From Nicotiana tabacum (taxonomy: Eukaryota > Streptophyta > Magnoliopsida > Solanales > Solanaceae), in assembly GCF_000715075.1 (NCBI RefSeq), contig NC_134090.1, positions 48,863,792 to 48,927,791 of the forward strand: a stretch of DNA of 64,000 nt, in the 5' to 3' direction. The notes beneath the pieces are model-generated. The model worked only from the letters and a program-made list of their open reading frames with translations. It made no database searches and was not told the origin of the DNA. Positions 50,931 to 61,980 of the stretch are shown here, one piece after another (position 1 is the stretch's first letter; each line of letters starts with the position of its first letter). A program made the position numbers and the translations under genes.

Positions 50931-51638
50931 AAATGTCTGCAACACCAACAACAAATTTTCTACAACTTTTTCCAACATGAATTGATCCGTTCAACCACAC
51001 GAAATTCACCCGAGGCCCTCAGGACCTCAACCAAATATGCCAGCATATCCCATAACATCATTCAAGCTTGTTCCAATCTTCGGAACACTCAAAACAATAT
51101 CAAAACACGAAATTAACATCGGATTCAAGCCTAAGAATTCCAAAAACTTCTAAATTCCGCTTTCGATCAAAAAGTCTATCAAACCTCGTTCGAATGACCT
51201 GAAATTTTTCACACATGTCACAAATGACATGACGAACCTATTCCAACTTCCAGAATTCTATTCCGACCACTATATCAAAATCTCACCTATTAACAGGAAA
51301 ACGCCAAAAATTCAATTTCGCCAATTCAAGCCTAAATCTACTCCGGATCTCCAAAACACATTTCGATCACGCTCCTAAGTCCCAAATCACATCCCGAAGC
51401 TATCTGAACCATCAAAATTCACATCCGAGCCTTTTTCACATAAGTCAATATCCGGTTGACTTTTCCAACTTAAGCTTACTCAAAAGAGACTAAGTGTCTC
51501 AAACCTTATCGAAACCTCTCAGAACCCGAACCAACCAACCCGATAACACATAATACATCTGAACAAGATAATAAGAAGCAGAAATGGGGAAAACCAAGCG
51601 GTAACTCATGAAATGACTGGTCGGGTCGTTACAATGCG

Positions 51639-51731
51639 CCCATCTACCGAGCTTCCAAAGGTGACTAACGGAAGTTTTCTAGGTCTACCGACGCATCCCC
51701 TTCCACGGCCGCGTCCTCGCCCTCCTGCCAT
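51639..51731 (-). pseudogene. LINE ORF1, N-terminal piece
   Basis: ATG at 51729-51731, then a Gly/Arg-rich start (MAGGRGRGRGRGCVGRPRK) typical of plant L1 ORF1. The frame is open up to the solo LTR boundary and lines up with the piece beyond it. This part is missed if only long ORFs are considered. Confidence 0.8.
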
Positions 51732-51800
51732 GGTTATTCATGCCGGCGCAGGATGACTATCTTGCGTCGAGTGCATGGAAGAGAGAGTTTTAGGTGGGTT

Positions 51801-52725
51801 TGTTTTGAAATATTTAAAAAAATTCCCGTTTCCTCTCAATAATTGATTCCATAATTTATCAAATGATTGTTGCTTTTTCCTTAAATTTCTAGACTCGTTT
51901 GAGTATAAATTTTGTACTATCCCTCATGTTAGCTGATGAGATGGAAATAGTCCGTGGCAAATTCTGAATTAAAATTTAATTAGTTTTACTTTGCACTTAA
52001 CTCATTGTATTATCAAAAATATGAGTTTAAATCTAATATTTTGTGAGATTTTTATAGATTTCTACATATATATTCATACTTCATATCAAAAATTCTAGTT
52101 TCAGATGAACCGTAGCCGGAAAGCTACGATCCACCTCAAATAGTGCCAATAGGTCCATGCTATGTGGCAAACGTTTACCCAAATAAGCCAATTTCGACGT
52201 CTCACACATTAAATTTAAAATGGATGCTAATGCACCAATATAGACACAAAAGTTGGCCAGAAGTAAAAGTTGTCCCTTATCATAGATAATAGTTGGACCC
52301 CTGAAATTGAAAAACTTTATAACTAGTCTGCTTTATTTTTTTCTTTAACCAAGAGAAGAGTATTCAAGTGACATATCAAGTAGAAGGAGCAATTAAATGT
52401 AGAAGGATTATTTTGAGGTTTGAGATTATGCTCATGTCCATTGAGTAATCTCAAATTTATGCAAAATCAATAGAGCTGTATTTACTCTACCCCATGGTAA
52501 ATGAACACATAGGCAGATTCATAATATAGAGGTTCTGAATGTCATATTGCTTTAAACAATATCATATGCAGGATTTGGCATAAGCAGAGTCAATATTTAT
52601 AGAAGAGAAGTAATTACTTCTAAAGTAGGTAAAAGTAAAAAGAATCCACCTTTAGCGTCGGAAAAGTAAAAGAGACTTGGTCTCTGTTTGTATCTTCCGT
52701 ACAGCTCCATAAACATCTCTCTCAT
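51801..52725. other. Intergenic, no gene recognised
   Basis: AT-rich unique-looking sequence with no ORF over 60 codons and no repeat I could identify. Confidence 0.5.
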
Positions 52726-53534
52726 TAGGGGTGGACATCATTTGGGCAAACCCAAAATTTGAACTTTTTAGATTTTTGGTTTGAATTTTTGAATTATGAA
52801 TTGGAGTTCGGATTTTATTTTTAAAAATTTTGGATTTTGGATTTGGGCAATATCCGAAAATCTAAAATTTTTGTACCTTATATTTAGCCTCACCAGTTAG
52901 ACATTAGCCCATTACGGCATTACCCATGTACATACCTAATACCAATAAGTCTAAATCTCCAATAGTATCATGCCCATTAAACATTAGCTTGTATATTCAA
53001 TACAAATTACTAGGTCCAATATGGGATTATCTACTAAATCAAATATAATATAGGATTCTCTTTTCTCCCACGTCTCAGCAACACAGCCACACCATACGTG
53101 CATTTGTAAACACTGAAGAGTCAAGGCCGAAGTTGAATAAAGATTAAATTTTGAGGTCACCTTTCTCAGGTAATCTTTTAATTTATGATAGTATAATTTG
53201 AATCAGTGTGATCTATGCATATTCGAGGCATTTTTTCTTGAAGAGGCATTATATAAAGTCGAGAAAATATCAAAAACCAAAGCATCTTTTGATTACCATC
53301 TTTCTACTTCATTTAAATGATTAATTTTATGTAGAGTGTTTTCTATAAGCTCAACTTACAAGCTTAAAATTCAGAATCGAAAATTCGAAAAATCCAATCT
53401 GATTAATCCGAAATCGAACTTAAAAAATCCGATCCAATCCGAAATTATTTGGATTATAATTTCTTCAATCCGAAAACCAAAAATCCAAACTGCAATTTCA
53501 TATTCAATCCGAACTGTCCGAACGCCCACCCCTA
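52726..53534. mobile_element. hAT-type non-autonomous element, 809 bp
   Basis: Begins TAGGGGTGGACAT, ends GCCCACCCCTA, and is flanked by an exact 8-bp duplication TCTCTCAT (52718-52725 and 53535-53542). Subterminal regions are full of short words such as ggattttgg and aatccgaaa. The ORF 53336-53713 crosses its right end and is not a gene. Confidence 0.9.
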
Positions 53535-53841
53535 TCTCTCATGCAAAAGCGCAAACTTTAAGCTACAAAATAAAGTCAAAACTTGGGGGAGCACTTACAA
53601 GAGTCCGGAACCAAAGTATTATAAATTTTGACTCAAGAGACAAAAATAGGTGGAAAAAAAATATTGAGCACCATATTATGTATAAGGCATCTAAAACATG
53701 CGCTATACCTTAACGGCCAGTTACCCCGTTAAGATATAGTGCATGTAATAAATGCGCTATGTATAAACATTACCCCAACCCTCACCTTCTTCAATCCAAG
53801 CCATAGCATTCGTTTCCTGCGTTTGACATGAAATTTAGAAC

Positions 53842-54236
53842 TAGGAGTGGCAAACGGATGGATCAGATCGAATATGGTTCGGGTCAAAAACGGATAATGA
53901 AAAAATAGATAAATTATCCGACCCGATCCATATTTAATACAGATAAAAGACGAGTTAACCGGCGGATAATATGGGTAACCATATTATCCATGACTTCTTG
54001 CATATGATCACTTTTGGGAGAATTCTTAGTCTCCCTAACTTGAGGAACTCCCAATTTGATGCTTTATAAATGTAAAAGTTGGATCCATTGGTTACCCATT
54101 GGCAATCCATTTTTTAAATGGATAATATGGTTATTTTCCATATTTAACCCGTTTTTAAAAAGTTCATTATCCAACTCATTTTTAGTGGATAATTTGGGTG
54201 GTTAACTCTTTTCTTTTAACCATTTTGTCACCCCTA
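53842..54236. mobile_element. hAT-type MITE, 395 bp
   Basis: TAGGAGTGGCAAACGG at the left and TTTTGTCACCCCTA at the right form short inverted repeats. The 8-bp duplication TTTAGAAC is exact (53834-53841 and 54237-54244). Non-coding. Confidence 0.9.
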
Positions 54237-54304
54237 TTTAGAACCAATAAAAAACAACCGCATCACAAAAAATGTGTCAGCTAAGCCCTTTTCCACGAAA
54301 TTTT

Positions 54305-54465
54305 TTATTTTGTGTCTCACACAACTGACATTAGTTGTGTGAGGCCTGTTTTATTTCACAACTATGTGGTCCCAGAATTTTTGTGGATCCAAATGTATAA
54401 AATATGGGTCCACAAATATACGAGATAAAAAGAGATCTCACACAACTACACAAAATAAAATCACT
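54305..54465. mobile_element. Small foldback MITE
   Basis: Ends TTTTATTTTGTGT and ACACAAAATAAAA are inverted repeats. Inside, CTCACACAACT and AGTTGTGTGAG pair around a six-base loop near 54317-54344, and cacacaact recurs near the right end. Boundaries approximate. Confidence 0.6.
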
Positions 54466-55015
54466 CCTTTTCCACCCCATTTCCTTCTGTCATTTCATTA
54501 TGCTGTCAATTTCTCTCTCGCACACCCCGTTGCTCATCCTCTCTAGCCAGTCCTTCAATCCTTTCCCCTTCTAATAATTATCTCTAAAAGCTATAAGCTA
54601 CACCAGAGGGTAACCACAAGTTATAAAGGAAAAAAAAATTAAGAAAGTTAGAAGATCTTGACTGAAAAATTAAACTCGCCGGCGCTAGGTGATGATGGAG
54701 AGGCGGATATTTTCTAGTGACCCCTAAACAAAGACACAAATGAACTAAGCAAATACAAGTATATCATGAACAAGGTGGGGGTTAGGGGTATGTTTATACG
54801 TAACACATATAATTGATGCGATATGCAGTCAATTATTATGGCTGCAAAGACTGAATATAACTCATATGTTACATGCGGTATATCTTAGCGGGATAACTAG
54901 CCGTTAAGGTATAGGGTATGTTTTAGATGCGTTATACATAATATGGTTCTCAACATTTTTTTCCACCTATTTTTATCTTTTGAGTCAAAATTTATAATAT
55001 TTTAGCTCCGGACTC

Positions 55016-56289
55016 CCAGTTACTAGCCCATCAAAATGTCTTTACATAAATTATTATCACTTAATCCGTATTAATAATTCACATTTTGATCTCAATTTTG
55101 TCACTAAGTATAGTCAAATAATGCAGTTTGCTAAACCCAGGGGTGGGAGTAATAATTTTCCTTTCAAGGATATAACAGGATATAAACTATCAAAACAAAT
55201 ACATATATTGATGCATATATTGATGGCGTTGAACGTATTTGGAGTAATAGACCAAGTCATATGAATATGATTCACAACAATTACATAAGCAAATCGACCT
55301 CAAGATTCAGAAACATCACACAAGTCGCAGTTCAATTTGTATTGTAGAGGGTGCATGTACCTCAGACTATATCCCAACTACATATATAGCCCTTCAAAAT
55401 AGTGGATGTGGGACCGTAAATCAGAATATTTTACCAAAATTCCTACTATAGCATATGCATGATTGAGCTATGACATCAAATAATCCCATAATTTCAGCTA
55501 GTTTCAACCTAGGATCTTCAGCATTGCAATTATATTGCTGAAGAGGTGACAGTGGAAAAGAGGCCAAATGGAATGCACTTAAACGATGTGGCATGACGGT
55601 CAATGAAGTTGATGAAAATCATGTAAGATTACTGTTTAAATTTCAGCGTAAAATATTTTCGCGATAATAGAATGCACACATTAATAATCTATGATGATCT
55701 TAGTAAACAAGCAGTGGCATACTGACAAATGTCATTATTGTTACACCGACCACCAAGTCATAAGGCTTTCCCAAGGGATGCTTTCTATTTACATTCCTGT
55801 CTCCTAGAACGAGTGACATGGGTGGTTCTTTCCATTTACCTAAGCCTTTGGTGGCCGAAATACGTAGTACTTGTCCTAGTGAAAATAGCATGTACCCAAT
55901 AAAAATTGGTCCCGGCAGCATCATTATAAATGAAAGAAAAAGGAGGCCAAATGAAATGGCCTTGACCATTTCACTTCATGTTGCATAGAGAAGGGTGAGC
56001 TACAGAAGACTACATTGTGGATGTTATAAAAGATATAAAAAACTATCGAGAATCTTCCCCTAAACAAAACTCTCTTAAATACTACATCGTGGATGTTTCT
56101 ATTCTTGTGCATGAAGGAGGAATCTCAATTTATAAAGGTCACAACCTTTTTCTACAAGTAAAGGATCTGTTAGATATAGAAAGGATCTATATTTTAAGGA
56201 AAAGTAAAAATCAATTATGGTAAACTCTTTTTCCTTCCTTCAAGAAAAGATAAAATCCTGGTAAGAAAATCAGGACAAAATCCTAACAC
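55016..56289. other. Intergenic; two short minus-strand ORFs of unknown status
   Basis: The minus-strand ORF 55700-55969 (89 codons) starts with a strongly hydrophobic stretch ([19 protein letters not shown]) and could be an exon or a chance frame. The ORF 55421-55603 has a non-repetitive sequence (SPLQQYNCNAEDPRLKLAEI) that looks exon-like, but I recognise no family and found no supporting splice pattern. I make no functional call. Confidence 0.3.
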
Positions 56290-56297
56290 ATGATGCT

Positions 56298-56770
56298 CAG
56301 GGGCGGAGCTACAGTAGAGTGTGTGGGTTCGGGCGAACCAGTGACTTTTTCCCGAACTCTGTATTTGTGTTGAAAAAATTAGTTTATCTATATTGCTAAA
56401 GCACGCGAACCCAGTAACCAAAGGGGTTTGGGTTCAGCGGCAAAGGTTCTGTTTCCGGAAAAAATGCTTGGGTTCTAGTCCATTTGAAAGCACCGCATCT
56501 TTCTGCTACTTTTCTTTTAAAAGAAAAAACCTAACTAACTAAGAAATAAAACAAACTTTTTTCTGTTACTTTTTCTTTAAAAATAAAGCAAACGAAGTTC
56601 CAAAAGTCAAAGAAACACATTGAAGTTCCAAACTCACGTTTTTTCTGCTGTTTTTTTTTTTTTTTAAAAAAAAACTAACTAACTAAGAAATAAGAACTAG
56701 TTTTAGGTCTAGGTCATGGTCTTATCTTAAAATTTAGAACTCATGCACTTTAAATCCTAGCTCCGCCTTG
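56298..56770. mobile_element. hAT-type MITE, CAGGGGCGGAGC family, 473 bp
   Basis: Begins CAGGGGCGGAGCTACAG and ends CTAGCTCCGCCTTG with an exact 8-bp duplication ATGATGCT (56290-56297 and 56771-56778). The interior has three degenerate copies of a segment running from ttctg(c/t)tacttttc... to ...ctaactaactaagaaataa. Confidence 0.92.
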
Positions 56771-57294
56771 ATGATGCTTCATTGAGGCCAATGATATTTT
56801 CTTGTAAGCATTATGCAGACAGTAAAAGTAGGGGAGAGCTGATAAACGGGGCTGTAATATTTAGTTCCAACAGTTTCAGTCACAAAATATACATGAAATA
56901 ATTATACAAGATTTTCAAGTATGTTGAACATGAAACTTAAATTTGCATATACTTTATTTAAAGTGGAATGGTCAATTATACACACTATGTTAGTAACTTA
57001 GATTATCAACTCAAAAATGATCCCGGAAAAGTTGGCACCTGCAAGCTCTCCTCACCATTAGGTAAATTGCATCTTGTATGGTGAAAGCCATGTGATTCAT
57101 GACTTACTTTTATTCCCTTTAGAGAACGAATCTGCCACCTTTTGCTCTATATCTTCATTCAAACTAATTATGGGTGGATCCTATATCAAGATATCAACAA
57201 TATGTCAGTACATTAAACAAGCCCCACATTACTGAAGGAATGAGAAGTCAATATTTTCTGCATAACATCTTCAAGTGTAAGCTATGTAACCTTA

Positions 57295-57472
57295 GGCGGG
57301 GCAAGCTTCTAAAATCAGCTTATTTTGAAAAGCGTTTTTCACAAAAGTGCTTTTCAAAAAAGTACTTTTTTTCCTTCTAAAACCTTGGCCAAACACCTTA
57401 ACTTTAGGGAAAAAAGCACTTTTGGCGGAAAAAAAACCCTTTTAGCCAAAACGAAGCTTGGCCAAACAGGCT
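57295..57472. mobile_element. Small MITE, GCTTGGCCAAACAGGC end
   Basis: The right end gaagcttggccaaacaggc and the left end ggcggggcaagcttct are imperfect inverted repeats; the interior has complementary runs around aaaagtgctttt and aaaagcactttt. This is a common Solanaceae MITE type. Target duplication not determined. Confidence 0.55.
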
Positions 57473-58907
57473 ATAAAACTGGTTACCCTGTAAGCCCACA
57501 AATTTCACATAGCTCAAACAATATGGCATGAGAGGGAACACTCTTGCTATGCCATTCCAATGAAAAATGTTCTTAATCAATAAGTACAGTATGAATACAG
57601 TTGCTTCACCGGGGGTATATTTTCAATACATGCTGACTAACTAACCAATTATGGTGCCAAAAGTTAAGAACTCAAAGATCTCTACCCAAAAAGTAACTTT
57701 CAGCAGCACAGCAAAAAGCCCTACGTGAATATGGGGCAAAAGACAGTGGAACAGCTTTTGACAAACATTTTATAATTCTAACCTGAATTCATTATTAGTA
57801 TTAGTATTATTTTTGGGAAGTACCTAATCTGAATTCATTCTTAAAGTTAATGACCATGTTAGAGTTCAAGAATACTTAAAACATTACCAGAACTGATGCA
57901 TTAATAATTGCATGGATTCATCTGCTCTAGAGACAGTATCTGAAGTGGAGTCATTGGGATGCCACAATGCCACTGAAATTTTGGCAGTTCTTAGCTTCAG
58001 AAATGGCAACTAAAAATCACTCCACATTTCGCTATTATCATTGTAGTCAACTAGTCAATAGTCACCATGATTTCCGTTACAGATGCCACACAGCACAAAA
58101 TGCTTCAGCATAGCAGAGTCCAACACTTGAAGAAATTCAAACAAACTAAACAAATGGTGAATCCTTGAAAGCCACATCTGTTGTTTACTTACTACGATAG
58201 GATATTGTCTATTGCGGATCAACATTTCATTTAGAGGTCCTAGGTAGACCCAAGTGCAACAGAATCAAGGAAGATTGCATGTCCTAACATCTCTTTTTTA
58301 CCTTTACGATAGAAGGTGGCATGATCTTTCGGCACCACGTTTGGTGCATGTTTCTCAACCTTAACGGAGTCCAATGGGTTATGCCAGCAAATGAAACACA
58401 AGCCCTATCCAGTTGGCAAAGCCAGAAAATGCGGACGGAGACAAAGAAAACCCGGAAGACCATTCCGCTTGGCATAATTTGGAGCATTTAGCTTGAGAGG
58501 AACCACAGATGTTTTCAGTGGAAGGAAGAGAATTCTTCACTGTTGAAAAATTGATGTATCCAGAGTTTAAAAATATATGGTGCAATGCTGATTTTACTAC
58601 TGATACTACTGTAATGCCGGACTTCTTAGAATCTTTTCAGCTTTGAAGGGTTTCTTCATCGCAATATTTCATACATGGCTCGGTACTATATTGGCACAAA
58701 GTTTATTCATAAGATTTACCTTTTACTGATAAAAAAATTAGTGGTAAACAGGAACTATAACACATTGTTCTACATTTCCATTGAACTTATTACAGACAAC
58801 TTATCTAAGAAATTGTATTTTATTCTATTTCTTTAACAAATGTCAGAAACTCAGCTGGAGAAGAATTTTAATTTGGTCTCTTTCTTGACCTATTGTTACA
58901 AAGCCAG
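57473..58907. other. Intergenic, no gene recognised
   Basis: No recognisable gene. The overlapping minus-strand ORFs at 58284-58585 show no family signature. Confidence 0.45.
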
Positions 58908-59977
58908 TCGGATTTCAAGAGGTGGAGCACGATGGTTCCTTTATACAAGAATAAGGGTGATATCCAAAATTGCAACAACTATCGGGGTACCAAGCTGCTT
59001 AGTCATACTATGAAAGTTTGGGAGAGGGTGGTGGAGCTAAGGATGAGGAGTGTGTCTATTTCCGAGAACAGGTTTGGATTTATGCCGGGGCATTCGACTA
59101 CGGAAGCCATTCACCTTGTTATGAGATTGATGAAACAGTATACGGAAGGAAGAGGGACTTGCATATGGTGTTCATCAACTTAGAAAAGGCTTACAATAAA
59201 GTTTCGATGGAGGTTCTATGGAGATGCTTGGAGGCTAGAGGTGTACCTATGACCTACATTAGGGCGATTAAGAACATGTATGATGGAGCGAAGACCCAGG
59301 TGAGGACTGTGGGAGGGGACTCGGACCATTTTCAGGTCATGATGGGGTTTCACCAGGGGTCGGCACTCAGCCCTTTTTTGTTTGCCATGCTGATGGACGT
59401 ACTGACGCACCACATCCAAGGGGAGGTGTCGTAATGCATGTTATTTGCTGATGACATTGTTTTAATTGATGAGACGCGAGGTGGTATTGATACGAGGTTA
59501 GAGGTGTCGAAGCAGACCCTAAAGTCTAAAGGTTTCAAGTTGAGTAGGATCAAAACTGAATACTTGGAGTGTAAGTTCAGTGGTGCCACTCAGAGAGTGG
59601 AAGGGGAGGTGAGGCTGGATTGACAAGTCATCCCTATGAGGGGAAGTTTTAAGTACCTTGAATCTATCATATAGGGGGATGATGAGATTGATGAAGATGT
59701 CACACATCGTATTGGAGCGGGATAGATGAAGTGGAGACTTGCTTCCGGTGTTTTGTGTGACAAGAAGGTGCCACCACAACTTAAAGGTATGTTTTATGGA
59801 GCGGTGGTCAGACTGACTATGTTGTATGGGGCTAAGTATTGGGCAGTCAAGAGCTCCCATGTCCAGAAGATGAAGGTAGCAGAAATGAGAATGTTGAAAT
59901 GGATGTACGGGCAAACCAGGTTAGATAGGATTAAGAATGAAGTTATTCAGGGACAAGGTGGGTGTGACCCCTATTGA
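58908..59977 (+). pseudogene. RTE reverse transcriptase fragment
   Basis: In order: [69 protein letters not shown] and the catalytic box [12 protein letters not shown] at about 59432-59467. The conserved DLEKAYD has become NLEKAYN, losing the first catalytic Asp and a second Asp. Frameshifts (about 59160) and stops (59432, 59623, later) break it into three ORFs. It would have copied RNA at the chromosomal nick. Confidence 0.88.
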
Positions 59978-60525
59978 AGACAAGATGCGGGAAGCGAGGC
60001 TTAGATGATTTGGACATGTGAGGAAGAGAAGTACAGACGCCCGGTTAGGAGGTGTGGGGGGTTGACATTGGAGGGCCTAAGGAGAGGTAGAAGTAGGCCG
60101 AAGAAGAATTGGGGAGAGGTGATTAGGTAAGACATGACATAGCTACAACTGACCGAGGACATGACCCTTGATAGGAAGGTGTAGAGGTCGAGGATTAGGA
60201 TAGTAGGTTAGGTAATCTAGAATGTTCATATTGGTAGTATTAGCACGTACTCTCGCTTTCTGTTGGTATTAGGTTTCTATGACTACCTGTCGTTTGTTGC
60301 ATTTTGGTCATCTTACCGTCTTGTTACTTATGCTGCTTTTACCTGGCTTATCGTTGTTGTTCCTTCTTGTTTTTCTTTTCATTAATGTGGTGCTTATGCT
60401 TTCCTGAGCCGGGGTCTATTGGAAACAACATCTCTATCTCCACACGGTAGGGGTAAGATCTGCGTACACACTACCCTCCCTACACCCCACTATATGGGAA
60501 TATACTGGGTATATTGTTGTTGTTG
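58908..60525 (+). mobile_element. RTE-type LINE, 5' truncated
   Basis: Only the RT-proximal coding part and the 3' tail remain. The tail contains 'cctgagccggggtctattggaaacaac', the 'gtacacactaccctcc' block and a TTG run at 60514-60525, as is usual for Solanaceae RTE LINEs. The endonuclease part is absent. Target duplication not found. Confidence 0.88.
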
Positions 60526-61372
60526 GTCAGAACGGTTATTAGAATGAAACAAGGGACAGGGTAAACCTGGAAATTATGAACATAAAACCTACATAAACAA
60601 GTATTTGTGGAGATGTGTTTTGCAAAGTGTTGGGAACAGTTAAAATTGGATAGAAGACCTATATGTTAGATTATTGAAGGAACAATAAATCATTCTGATA
60701 GCTTCATTTGATAGGTCCTAACAATCTTTGCGACCCTGTTTCCTAGTTTAACCATTCAATACTCATGAAGGTACATGCACTTTTTCTTTTTTTTTAATTT
60801 AATTTCTTTTCTTTCTTTTTTGTTTTGGTTTTTTTTTTTTTTGGGTGGGGGGTTAAGATAGGAAGGGCAGCTGCGGTAAAGCCATTATGTTTACATGATA
60901 AGAACATAATGTAGGCGCAGAATAGTCCACAGGATCAGTCATCAGTCTTTCTTTGACTTTCCTGATCTGTAGTTGTATGGCATTCCTGCTTAGAAAATGA
61001 AAATACTTTTTCTTATATATGATGAGGATCTCTGTTCCAAAAGTTGCGAACATTACTTTCATGTGAATAAATATGTTGAAATAACTAGTTTTTGTTTTCT
61101 GGAAATTTTCTCTCTCTAGGAATAGTAAATAAGAGAGCTACAGTCTGCTAAAAATCACCAAGATAACGCACTCTTCTTTTGATATTCTCTTTTCCACATG
61201 TGCAATTCACTTTAGCTTAATTCTTTGATGATAAACAGAGTATGATACACCACTGGACAAATCATGTAAAGGAATCATCTAACAATGTATTCTAAGCGAA
61301 AAAGTGACATGTTGGTCGATGCAAGAAAATTTCTATGTCTCATGAAGTTACCCCCAAAAAAAAAGTTGAGTA
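60526..61372. other. Intergenic, no gene recognised
   Basis: AT-rich, with a T-rich stretch near 60780-60850. No supported coding sequence. Confidence 0.5.
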
Positions 61373-61856
61373 CTACTTTCTCTGTCCCAGTTACTTGAGC
61401 TAGTTTTCCTTTTCCCTTATTCCCAAGCTACTTGACCCTCTTTTTGGATGAAAATACCCAATATGATAATTCTACTAAATTTAAGCTAACAAATCCCGCC
61501 TCTGTGCAAAATATAATAGGTCACAATCGGGGATAAGGGAGATGTATGATGGGGTGATGGTTAGCATAAGAATACTCAAAGTAATTAGAGGAGTCATACA
61601 GTCGATCCCAACTAGTTTGGGAATTAGGCGCAGTTCATGTATAAATTTAAGCTAACACTATCTTATCTTTTTGTTAGTTATCTAGAATCCGCTAAAATAA
61701 CCACAAGGGCAGATTTTTATACAATTTTTAACTAGATGTGATATATCTTTGACACTCTACTCCACCTTGTATACATTTAAATATCGTCCTGAATCTCCTC
61801 TAGGTTGGTCTCATATGGTAACACGTGATAGGGTCATCCGGAAGGGAGGGAGGGAG
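61373..61856. mobile_element. Stowaway-like MITE carrying a nested insertion
   Basis: Left TA + CTACTTTCTCTGTCCCAG and right GGGAGGGAGGGAG + TA resemble the CTCCCTCCGTCCCA ends of Stowaway elements with TA duplications. Without the nested 166 bp (insert plus one duplication copy) it is about 320 bp. The ends are degenerate. Confidence 0.55.
61492..61641 (+). mobile_element. SINE-like 150-bp insertion with 16-bp duplication
   Basis: Flanked by exact copies of TAAATTTAAGCTAACA at 61476-61491 and 61642-61657. A duplication of this length indicates target-primed insertion by LINE machinery. The right half (gatcccaactagtttgggaatt) resembles the 3' part of Solanaceae short retroelements. I did not see a clear tRNA-like box A or B, so it may be truncated. 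Confidence 0.7.
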
Positions 61857-61980
61857 TACAAAAGTAAGTGTGACACCATGATATAACAAAGCAAGTTAGA
61901 ACACTTAATTTCAAGGTGGCTTAGGAACTCACTAGTTGTGCTTGAGCTTCAGATTTCTCATCATATCATGTTGGCTTGCT

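Larger units (their letters stand above)
48513..51633 (-). mobile_element. Solo LTR inserted in LINE ORF1
   Basis: TGTCACGACCCC...GGGTCGTTACA, 3121 bp, flanked by ATGCA (48508-48512) and ATGCG (51634-51638), a duplication with one transition. It has no interior, primer site or polypurine tract. The ORF1 reading frame continues across the site when the LTR and one flank copy are ignored. It contains a 'gcagcccgatcca' tandem array, a TA run and a TTCGCGAA palindrome cluster (50590-50930). Confidence 0.9.
43705..51800 (-). mobile_element. L1-type LINE, near full length, split by a solo LTR
   Basis: The 3' end is marked by a ten-base A tail (T run at 43705-43714 on the plus strand) with an AATAAA about 15 bases before it. 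ORF1 begins at 51731 and ORF2 ends at 43812. Removing the 3.1-kb solo LTR leaves about 5 kb, a normal size for a plant L1. The 5' end is not fixed; 51800 is an estimate and I could not settle the target duplication. Confidence 0.85.
53601..55015. mobile_element. 1.4-kb element with about 200-bp inverted repeats, carrying two MITEs
   Basis: The left arm 53601-53800 and the reverse complement of 54770-55015 match over most of their length, starting GAGTCCGGA and including 'attataaattttgactca', 'aaaaataggtgga' and 'ccatattatgtataa'. The right arm has an extra segment of about 50 bp. Each arm contains a smaller hairpin around ccttaacgg...ccgttaag. No transposase. Two other elements have inserted in the interior. 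No clear target duplication; possibly Mutator-like. Confidence 0.7.

Noticed and set aside
43689..51965. LINE target duplication around gcaaatt (43692 and about 51956)
   Set aside because: Only a short imperfect match and the 5' end is unknown, so it is not reported as a TSD.
58284..58585. Overlapping minus-strand ORFs as a possible gene
   Set aside because: No recognisable motif, short, and no splice or context support.
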